A stretch of 13,007 nt of DNA from an uncultured cyanobacterium (lineage in GTDB: Bacteria; Cyanobacteriota; Vampirovibrionia; Gastranaerophilales; Gastranaerophilaceae), in assembly GCA_945836835.1 (NCBI GenBank), contig CAMAML010000013.1, forward strand, positions 1 to 13,007, written 5' to 3'. Positions 1 to 5,724 of this stretch are shown one piece after another. Every line of letters begins with the position of its first letter. The stretch's first letter is position 1. The notes under the pieces are model-generated. The model did no database searches and was not told the DNA's origin. It was given only the letters and a program-made list of their open reading frames with translations. Both the position numbers and the translations under genes were made by a program.

Positions 1-95
1 CTTTGGAAGAAATTAGAGAAGAACTTCTTTATTACATAAAAAATGACAGCTCAAACTTGCGAACTTTATATAAACTTTACCTGGCAATAAAATAA
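1..95 (+). CDS. 3' end of an unidentified protein-coding gene (partial)
   Basis: An open frame runs in from the left edge (first full codon at position 3) and ends at TAA 93-95, giving 30 C-terminal residues that begin LEEIREELLYY and end YKLYLAIK. The piece is charged, rich in Leu, Lys and Glu, and probably helical, as expected for the tail of a cytoplasmic protein. It converges on der, whose stop lies 35 bp away, and no clear hairpin terminator separates them. The fragment is too short to assign a family. That it is coding is inferred from the open frame, its composition and the position of its stop. Confidence 0.5.
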   Translation, partial: LEEIREELLYYIKNDSSNLRTLYKLYLAIK

Positions 96-129
96 GAGCG
101 GTAATGGAAGGTTTTGTGTACACGGTGTG

Positions 130-1473
130 CTACTTTTTCCCCTCTTTTTCGCTTCGTTCTCTGACTGTAATTCTGACAGGTGTTCCAAAGAACCCGAAGG
201 CTTCACGCAATTTGTTTTCGATATATTTTTTGTAGTGGTCTTTGAGCAAGTCGCCGTTGTTTGTGAACAGGACAAATGTCGGCGGCTGTACGCCTGCTTG
301 CGTTGCGTAAAGAATTTTTAACCGTTTCCCTTTAACCGATGTTGGTGGATTGAGAGAATAAAGCTCTTTGACAACCTTGTTCAAAAGCCCCGTTGAAACT
401 CGTTTTGTCGCCTGCTCGTAAACTTCCGATGCCTTATCGAATATTGTGGTCAGGCGTTGTTTTGTTTTTGCGCTTATGTAAATCTTCGGTGCAAACTCTA
501 AAAACGGGATTTCGTTTGAGAGTTGTTTGTCAAATTTGTTTATGGTGTTGGATTGCTTGTTTTCAATCAAATCCCATTTGTTAATTGCAATAATCAAGCC
601 TTTTCCGGCTTCCGTGATAATCGATGATATTTTTTTATCCTGATCGGAAATCCCTTCCGTGGCGTCGATTACCAAAAGTGCGACGTCACAACTTCTGATT
701 GAGCGAATTGCTCTGTCGACCGCAAACTTTTCGACCCCGTAGTCGACTTTGGCTTTTTTCCTTATTCCGGCCGTGTCGACGATGACAAAATCTTTGTCCT
801 TAGAAGTAATGTTACTGTCAATGCTGTCCCTTGTAGTTCCCGAAACATCGGAAACAATAACTCTTTCTTGGTTAAGCAGGGCGTTAACGATGGAGGATTT
901 GCCCGCATTCGGGCGTCCGACTATTGCAATTCTTATGGTGTGATCTTCGTCCCCTTTAGGCTCGTCGTCACGTTTAAAATCTTCCGTTACAACATCGAGA
1001 AGGTCGCCGACTCCGCCACTACCGTGGAGTGCCGAAATCCCGATAGGATCTCCGAGTGCAAGCGAATAGAAATCATTTATCATAATTTGAGATGCGGGGT
1101 TGTCAAGTTTGTTTACCGCAAGGAATACGGGCTTATTCGATTGGCGTAAAATGTTTGCGATGTCAAAGTCTATCGGGTTAACGCCGTCTTTTCCGTCCGT
1201 GATAAAGATGATTTTGTCCGCTTCTTCGCAGGCTATTTTTGCCTGATCAAAAATCGAAACCATTATGTTATCTTCATCGCCGGGGATAATCCCGCCCGTG
1301 TCGATTACGGTAAAACTTTTGTTTTGCCATTCCACGTCAAAATAAATTCTGTCACGGGTAACCCCCGGAAGGTCGTCGACAATCGAGTGCCGCGAACCGA
1401 CCAGTCGGTTTACGAGTGTTGATTTGCCTACGTTTGGGCGTCCTACTATTGCTACTGTCGGTTTTCTGTTCAT
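130..1473 (-). CDS. der: Der (EngA) double GTPase, ribosome assembly factor
   Basis: A 447-residue protein, the usual length for Der, the GTPase needed for 50S subunit maturation in the cytoplasm. Two tandem TRAFAC G domains are visible. The first has P-loop GRPNVGKS (11-18), DTGG (58-61), NKLD (121-124) and SAL (147-149). The second has GRPNAGKS (186-193), DTAG (233-236), NKWD (298-301) and SAK (334-336). A KH-like RNA-binding domain follows, about 355-440, with a basic tail ending KEGKK. The start ATG (1471-1473) lies 10 residues before the first P-loop, as is typical. No clear Shine-Dalgarno sequence precedes it, only an AT-rich stretch. It is transcribed divergently from the M16 protease gene, with 190 bp between the starts. 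All GTPase motifs are intact. Confidence 0.97.
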   Translation of the reverse strand: MNRKPTVAIVGRPNVGKSTLVNRLVGSRHSIVDDLPGVTRDRIYFDVEWQNKSFTVIDTGGIIPGDEDNIMVSIFDQAKIACEEADKIIFITDGKDGVNPIDFDIANILRQSNKPVFLAVNKLDNPASQIMINDFYSLALGDPIGISALHGSGGVGDLLDVVTEDFKRDDEPKGDEDHTIRIAIVGRPNAGKSSIVNALLNQERVIVSDVSGTTRDSIDSNITSKDKDFVIVDTAGIRKKAKVDYGVEKFAVDRAIRSIRSCDVALLVIDATEGISDQDKKISSIITEAGKGLIIAINKWDLIENKQSNTINKFDKQLSNEIPFLEFAPKIYISAKTKQRLTTIFDKASEVYEQATKRVSTGLLNKVVKELYSLNPPTSVKGKRLKILYATQAGVQPPTFVLFTNNGDLLKDHYKKYIENKLREAFGFFGTPVRITVRERSEKEGKK

Positions 1474-1560
1474 AATACGCTTATATTACCATAAATTTGC
1501 AAAAAAAAACGGGTTTGCGAAGTTTTTTTACAAAAATCTTTTGAATATAAGGGAGAGGAA

Positions 1561-1576
1561 GGGAAAGGATTTTCCC
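1561..1576. promoter_or_regulatory. Perfect 6-bp inverted repeat in the der/M16 divergent intergenic region
   Basis: GGGAAA (1561-1566) and TTTCCC (1571-1576) form perfect arms around a 4-nt spacer. The dyad sits 19 bp upstream of the -35 of the M16 protease promoter, a place where a regulator could act. It is also close enough to der to serve both genes. The arms are short and the surroundings are purine-rich, so it may be chance. There is no run of T after it, which argues against a terminator. Confidence 0.3.
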
Positions 1577-1595
1577 TAAACGGGGGATTTACTTA

Positions 1596-1624
1596 TTTAC
1601 ATAATCTTCTTTTAATTGTATTAT
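1596..1624 (+). promoter_or_regulatory. Sigma70-type promoter of the M16 protease gene
   Basis: TTTACA (1596-1601) and TATTAT (1619-1624) are separated by exactly 17 bp, each one or two bases from consensus. The predicted transcript starts near 1631, leaving a leader of about 33 nt that contains the Shine-Dalgarno sequence at 1649-1655. It is the best-formed promoter in the window. Confidence 0.7.
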
Positions 1625-1648
1625 ATATGTAAGGGAAATATTTTCGAT

Positions 1649-1655
1649 AAGGGGA
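1649..1655 (+). promoter_or_regulatory. Ribosome binding site that fixes the M16 protease start
   Basis: AAGGGGA ends 8 nt before ATG 1664. It supports that ATG over the in-frame TTG at 1616, which overlaps the promoter -10 element and would add 16 residues in front of a clean signal peptide. Confidence 0.75.
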
Positions 1656-1663
1656 TTTTGAGC

Positions 1664-4258
1664 ATGAAGAAATTTTTTATAACTCTTTTGATTATTCTTG
1701 CAGGAAGTGTCGTATTTGCGGACACGGGCGTGCAAAAGTTTACGCTTGATAACGGGCAAACCGTTGTGATAAAAGAGGTTCACTCAAACCCGATTGTTGT
1801 TATGGACACTTGGATAAAAACAGGCTCGATAAATGAAGACGACAAGAACAACGGAGTTTCGCATTTTTTGGAACACTTGTTCTTTAAAGGCTCAAAGAAC
1901 CACGCACCCGGCGAATTTGACAAACTTCTTGAAACAAAGGGAGCGGTTACAAACGCTGCGACAAGCAAGGATTTTACTCACTATTATATAACTATTCCGT
2001 CAAAATATTTTGAGGAGGCGTTGGAGCTTCATGCCGATATGCTCTTAAACCCGCTTGTTCCGAGAAAAGAGCTTGAGAAGGAGCGAAAAGTCGTTATTGA
2101 AGAGATTGCAAAAGACGAAAATTCGCCAAACAGTGTCGTTTACGACAACCTTGTCGGAATGTTATACACGACCCACCCCTACAAACGCAAGGTTATCGGG
2201 ACAAAAGATATAATCGAAACAATTCACCGTGACGATATTTTAAAGTATTATAATACGTGGTATTCTCCTTCAAATATGGTGACTGTAATTGTCGGAGATG
2301 TTGATACCGCAAAGACTTTGGGGTTAGTGAAAAATTATTTTTCTTCAAATTCCGTCTTGTCAGAAAAATCCGTTTATCCTAAGGAAAAACCGCTTACCGA
2401 ACAAAAACGCAAGGTTGAATATCTTCCGACACAGTCGGGGTATATGTTGATTGGGTTTAGGGGAGTTAACATAAACGACTCTGACGGTTATGCTCTTGAC
2501 GTTTTGGCAACAATTCTCGGGGACGGTCGGACTTCGGTCTTTTACAGAAATATTAAAGACAAGTTGAGGTTGGCTTTTGCAATAAGTGCCTCAAACGCCT
2601 CTTTCAGAGATGACGGGATTTTCTATATCTCGACAAACTTTACTCCCGACAAGTTGTGCAAGCTGGAGGATAAGATTTTTGAAGAGATTTCCGCCGTGCA
2701 AAAAGACGGCGTAACCCCCGAGCAGGTAAAATTAGCCCAAAATATTATCGAGAGGGACACTTATTATCAAAGGGAGTCCGTATCGAATATTGCTCGGGAA
2801 TTGGGGTATATTGCCGTCACAAGCGGGGATATAAAGGTTTACGAAAACTACGTTTCAAACATCAAAAAAGTTACTCCGCAGGACGTAAAGCGTGTGGCGG
2901 AGAAGTATTTGGGGAAATCAAAGTCGGCTGTATCCGTTGTACTGCCCGAAGAGAGTAGGGAGGTTAAGGTGTCAAACGTCACTGACACGGTGACTGATGT
3001 CACACCTGTTTTACAAAGCGAGGCGAACGGGACGCAAAACTACAAACTTTCAAGCGGGGCGACTATGCTGTTCACCTTAAACCCTTCAAACGAAATTGTT
3101 GCAATAAGTATTAACGCTAAAGGGGGAAACTTCCTTGAAACAAAATACGGGGTTGCCAATATGGTTGCCTCAACCGTGATGAAGGGGACTAAGAACTACA
3201 CGAAACAGGAGCTTGACGAAATTCTCGAGGATAACGGGATAAAGATTTCGCCTTCAAGTCGTTCGGACGCCTTTCAGGTAAACGTTTTGACGACGACTTC
3301 AGAATACGGGAAGGCGTTGGAGCTTTTAGCCGAAATCGTCAACAATGCGATTTTCCCCGAGTATGAAATTGATAAGGTTAAGACGGATAAACTTAATGCA
3401 ATAAAGAAAAACCGTGATATTCCGCTTAATTTGGCTCTTGAAGGGTATAAGAACAGAATTTTTGAAAATACCCCTTACTCAAATTCGGTTGCCGAATTGG
3501 AAAAAAATCTTCCGAGTATCTCAAAATCCGATTTGGTCGAGTATTACAGAAAAATTTTCAATCCCGAAAATATTGTAATATCAATTAATGGGAATGTAGA
3601 TAAAGATGTGACCGTAAAGGCTTTTTCGACCATGTTCAAGTCATCCGACAAGTCGGCTTTCAAATTTGCACCGAACGCAAACCGCCTGACGTCGATTACT
3701 GCTCCGAGAGTTGTCTCAAAAGTGGTCAAAGAAACCAATACGGACTGGATATTTATGGGGTGGCAGACCGCAGGAATCGAAAATACGAAGGATTTTGCGA
3801 CTTTGCACGTAATTGATGCACTCCTTGGGACGGGGATGAGTTCCCGTTTGTTTAAAAACCTCAGAGATCAGGAAGGTTTGGCGTACCAGCTGGGTTCAAG
3901 TTATTCCGCAAACGTATTGAGAGGGGCATTCCTTGTCTACATCGGCACGAACCCCGAAACATACGACAAGGCTTTAGAGGGGCTTAAGACCGAGATTAAT
4001 CGCCTGAAAACCGAATTTGTCGGCACAAAAGAGCTTCAGGACGCAAAAGAAAAACTTTTGGGACATTTTCTGCTTTCACAGGAGACAAATTTGGACAAAG
4101 CCGAAACAATCGGCTGGTTTGAGACTTCGGGTAAGGGGTATGCTTTTTCAAAGGAATATGAAGTTGCCGTAAACGCCGTCACGGAAAACGATATAATGCA
4201 GGTTGCGAACAAGTATTTCGGCTCTTCAAATTATGTCTTATCCTCCGTCAAAAAATAG
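1664..4258 (+). CDS. Secreted two-unit M16 family zinc metalloprotease (pitrilysin/processing-peptidase type)
   Basis: An 864-residue protein from ATG 1664. It begins with a clear Sec signal peptide (MKKFF, a hydrophobic core, then VVFA before Asp20), so it should act in the periplasm or at the membrane, probably degrading peptides or unfolded proteins. The first M16 unit has the inverted zinc motif HFLEH (67-71), with a Glu pair (146-147) at the distance of the third ligand. The second unit (about 455-864) lacks HxxEH; the matching stretch reads VANMV. It keeps the SSRLFKNLRDQEGLAY segment (726-741) that carries the Arg/Tyr pair typical of the non-catalytic half. The two halves are thus fused in one chain, where other bacteria may have two adjacent genes. 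It is likely transcribed alone from its own promoter; 122 bp separate it from the next gene. Confidence 0.93.
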   Translation: MKKFFITLLIILAGSVVFADTGVQKFTLDNGQTVVIKEVHSNPIVVMDTWIKTGSINEDDKNNGVSHFLEHLFFKGSKNHAPGEFDKLLETKGAVTNAATSKDFTHYYITIPSKYFEEALELHADMLLNPLVPRKELEKERKVVIEEIAKDENSPNSVVYDNLVGMLYTTHPYKRKVIGTKDIIETIHRDDILKYYNTWYSPSNMVTVIVGDVDTAKTLGLVKNYFSSNSVLSEKSVYPKEKPLTEQKRKVEYLPTQSGYMLIGFRGVNINDSDGYALDVLATILGDGRTSVFYRNIKDKLRLAFAISASNASFRDDGIFYISTNFTPDKLCKLEDKIFEEISAVQKDGVTPEQVKLAQNIIERDTYYQRESVSNIARELGYIAVTSGDIKVYENYVSNIKKVTPQDVKRVAEKYLGKSKSAVSVVLPEESREVKVSNVTDTVTDVTPVLQSEANGTQNYKLSSGATMLFTLNPSNEIVAISINAKGGNFLETKYGVANMVASTVMKGTKNYTKQELDEILEDNGIKISPSSRSDAFQVNVLTTTSEYGKALELLAEIVNNAIFPEYEIDKVKTDKLNAIKKNRDIPLNLALEGYKNRIFENTPYSNSVAELEKNLPSISKSDLVEYYRKIFNPENIVISINGNVDKDVTVKAFSTMFKSSDKSAFKFAPNANRLTSITAPRVVSKVVKETNTDWIFMGWQTAGIENTKDFATLHVIDALLGTGMSSRLFKNLRDQEGLAYQLGSSYSANVLRGAFLVYIGTNPETYDKALEGLKTEINRLKTEFVGTKELQDAKEKLLGHFLLSQETNLDKAETIGWFETSGKGYAFSKEYEVAVNAVTENDIMQVANKYFGSSNYVLSSVKK

Positions 4259-4305
4259 TTCAGGTTTGAACATTGATAAATAAATCGTAAAAAGTATTCA
4301 CTTTT

Positions 4306-4331
4306 GTAAAGAAAATTTTTAAAATCTTTAC
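4306..4331. repeat. 7-bp inverted repeat upstream of the 214-aa orphan gene
   Basis: GTAAAGA (4306-4312) and TCTTTAC (4325-4331) are perfect arms around a 12-nt A/T spacer. The right arm overlaps a TTTACA -35 candidate (4327-4332). It could be an operator, or part of the end of the M16 transcript. It lacks a GC-rich stem, so a factor-independent terminator is unlikely. Confidence 0.35.
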
Positions 4332-4356
4332 ATACAGGTATGTTTAATATTAAAAT
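4327..4356 (+). promoter_or_regulatory. Probable promoter of the 214-aa orphan gene, with an embedded palindrome
   Basis: TTTACA (4327-4332) and TAAAAT (4351-4356) are spaced by 18 bp. The spacer region holds an inverted repeat, ACATAC and GTATGT around AG (4330-4343), placed where a repressor would block RNA polymerase. A closer TATAAT (4362-4367) exists, but a start from it would remove the Shine-Dalgarno sequence and it has no good -35. The promoter is therefore likely but not certain. Confidence 0.45.
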
Positions 4357-4380
4357 ATGATTATAATATGAGGCGAGAAA

Positions 4381-5025
4381 TTGTTGAATAATTACGAAAG
4401 TTTTGATAACTCGGAAACATCTTCGAGAAAATCCGCTCTAATCCAGGAGAGAGTGGGGCTTGTGTCTGCTCATATGTATAAACAGTTTTTGGATTATCAG
4501 CATGCCACGGTTAACGCAAACGAGATTTTTCAAAGAATGCTCGAAAATATTCGTGAGGTTACGGAAATTTTGAAAGAGGCGTTTGCCTCTCGAGGAGTTA
4601 CGACCGAAAATATCTATGTTGAGGCGGATGCCCAGCATTCTACCATTATCATGAATATTTTGTGGCACAAAATCAGCTTCACCACCCGTTGCAATTTTCA
4701 ACCGCAAGTATTGTTTAGAGAAAACCTTAACCATATGTTTTCCGCAAGAATTATGGCGGTCAGAGGCAATTATAACGACATAATGAAAGATGTCAAAGAC
4801 CACAAGGAAGAAATGGCTCGGCTTCTGGATGAAGAAATTGCATCCCTCTTTGTTCCGCCTGAAACCACTCACAGCTCGATTCTTAAAATAAGACACCTTG
4901 GCGGACGTGAACTCCAAATTAACCAAATGGACGCTGCAAGAGAGTTTGTACTTAAAGTTGTCGAGGCTGTCTGCGGGGGCGGGTTCTATCATGAAGAAGG
5001 TTCAAGAAAAAGTTTTAACATCTAG
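4381..5025 (+). CDS. Conserved-looking hypothetical protein, 214 aa, TTG start
   Basis: I do not recognise this protein. The frame is open for 214 codons. GAGG (4370-4373) sits 7 nt before the TTG at 4381 and 10 nt before a second TTG at 4384, and no ATG is available nearby, so a TTG start is likely. There is no signal peptide or membrane span, so it is probably cytoplasmic. Residues 20-70 look like a long amphipathic helix (EIFQRMLENIREVTEILKEA). Residues 75-125 look like mixed beta strand, and residues 130-157 are again helical and charged (KDHKEEMARLLDEEI). Near the end are HLGGREL (172-178) and a CGGG stretch (198-201). It shares an upstream 10-bp box with the next gene and may be expressed with it. 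A 184-aa frame on the opposite strand over the same bases is judged a shadow. Confidence 0.7.
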   Translation: MLNNYESFDNSETSSRKSALIQERVGLVSAHMYKQFLDYQHATVNANEIFQRMLENIREVTEILKEAFASRGVTTENIYVEADAQHSTIIMNILWHKISFTTRCNFQPQVLFRENLNHMFSARIMAVRGNYNDIMKDVKDHKEEMARLLDEEIASLFVPPETTHSSILKIRHLGGRELQINQMDAAREFVLKVVEAVCGGGFYHEEGSRKSFNI

Positions 5026-5040
5026 TTTTAATCTCAAATT

Positions 5041-5050
5041 CTTTTGTAAA
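5041..5050 (+). repeat. Upstream box CTTTTGTAAA, second copy (first at 4301-4310)
   Basis: The exact 10-mer CTTTTGTAAA occurs at 4301-4310 and at 5041-5050, 80 and 100 bp before the starts of the two orphan genes and on the same strand. Both copies are followed by A-rich sequence and by a GTAAAG hexamer or its overlap. This suggests a shared regulatory site, but a 10-mer in AT-rich DNA could recur by chance. Confidence 0.35.
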
Positions 5051-5063
5051 CAAATGTAAAGCT

Positions 5064-5079
5064 CATGTTAAGAAACATG
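5064..5079. promoter_or_regulatory. Inverted repeat CATGTT/AACATG upstream of the 173-aa gene
   Basis: Perfect 6-bp arms (5064-5069 and 5074-5079) flank AAGA. The dyad lies 61 bp before the start codon and just upstream of the AT-rich segment TATACT (5098-5103) that may hold the -10. The -35 position falls over the right arm and does not match consensus, which would suit an activator-dependent promoter. There is no T-run directly after the arms, so a terminator is less likely. Confidence 0.4.
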
Positions 5080-5140
5080 GCAATTTTTTTGGGGGTATAT
5101 ACTTTATATATTTAAGAGTACAAAACACGAAGGATACAAC

Positions 5141-5662
5141 ATGGGCATTTTAACAACAGGATTTATGGCCAAATATGCTATAATACAGTGTTGTCGCTTA
5201 CAGAGCAGGCAACGCTCCCTGTTGTTGCAGGTAAACCACGCTAAAAAAGCGGTTACCAATATGGAAAAAATGCTTAAAAATCAGAAGAATATGCAGTTGC
5301 AGTCCTTGAAAAATTGGGTGGTTGGTTACCAGTCCTCAATTCCTATGTACAGTCCGAATACGGGAGCTGACGGAAAATTTAACTATGTTCCCGGCATGTC
5401 AATGGACGAAAGTGTGTTTGGGGAGCAAGTTAAATATCAGCAGCATATGGCTCAGCTGCAGGCTTGGCAGTCCCAGCAGGCTCAGGCGATTGAAATGCAG
5501 TATGAGGCAAAGTTGGAGTCCTTACTTGAACCTCTCAAACAGGACGAAGAGGACTTGGAATGCGACAAGCAGGATGTTGATAACGACCTTGCATACTGGC
5601 AGGAAATCAGAAATTCTTACAAACAGCAGTCCAAAGAAGACATCAAATCGTTTGTATCATAA
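5141..5662 (+). CDS. Gln-rich, helical hypothetical protein, 173 aa
   Basis: I do not recognise this protein. ATG 5141 has a good ribosome site (AAGGA 5130-5134, 6 nt spacing). There is no signal peptide or membrane span. The N-terminal third (10-60) is a basic predicted helix with CC at 17-18. A looser Pro/Gly/Asn/Tyr segment follows (62-90). Residues 96-120 hold 10 Gln in 25 positions, and an acidic coiled-coil-like segment runs from about 121 to 170 (LLEPLKQDEEDLECDKQDV). Overall 23 of 173 residues are Gln, 21 of them coded by CAG, whereas the neighbouring M16 gene mixes CAG and CAA about equally. It ends just before a strong terminator and is probably the last gene of its unit. A structural, adaptor or secreted role is possible but not shown. 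Confidence 0.72.
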   Translation: MGILTTGFMAKYAIIQCCRLQSRQRSLLLQVNHAKKAVTNMEKMLKNQKNMQLQSLKNWVVGYQSSIPMYSPNTGADGKFNYVPGMSMDESVFGEQVKYQQHMAQLQAWQSQQAQAIEMQYEAKLESLLEPLKQDEEDLECDKQDVDNDLAYWQEIRNSYKQQSKEDIKSFVS

Positions 5663-5670
5663 TAGTAAAA

Positions 5671-5700
5671 GCGGGCGACAAACAAGTCGCCCGCTTTTTT
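5671..5700. terminator. Strong bidirectional factor-independent terminator
   Basis: GCGGGCGAC (5671-5679) pairs perfectly with GTCGCCCGC (5686-5694) around the loop AAACAA, followed by six T. Four A precede it, so it also works for the minus strand, with TTTT after the stem. It lies between the convergent 173-aa gene (stop 5662) and the ABC exporter (stop 5725) and should end both transcripts. Confidence 0.93.
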
Positions 5701-5724
5701 GTTTGTTTAATTTTTTGTAACGGG

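Noticed and set aside
1498..1528. A-run/T-run pairing as a terminator between der and the M16 gene
   Set aside because: Both flanking genes start here, so no transcript needs to end, and the stem would be only A-T pairs.
1616..1663. Upstream TTG extension of the M16 protease by 16 residues
   Set aside because: The extension overlaps the -10 element and would bury a good signal peptide; ATG 1664 has a strong Shine-Dalgarno sequence.
4258..4271. Small inverted repeat GTTCA/TGAAC at the M16 stop as a terminator
   Set aside because: Only 5 bp arms and no T-run after it; too weak to call.
4362..4367. Perfect TATAAT as the -10 of the 214-aa gene
   Set aside because: A start about 7 nt downstream would remove the GAGG ribosome site, and no -35 is in place; the TTTACA/TAAAAT pair was preferred.
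4438..4992. 184-codon open frame on the minus strand inside the 214-aa gene
   Set aside because: It lies fully within the + strand gene that has the promoter and ribosome site, and it has no recognisable domain; judged an antisense shadow.
5322..5720. 132-codon + strand frame overlapping the end of the 173-aa gene
   Set aside because: It runs through the terminator hairpin, has Arg/Ser-rich shadow composition and no ribosome site; the 173-aa frame ends properly before the hairpin.
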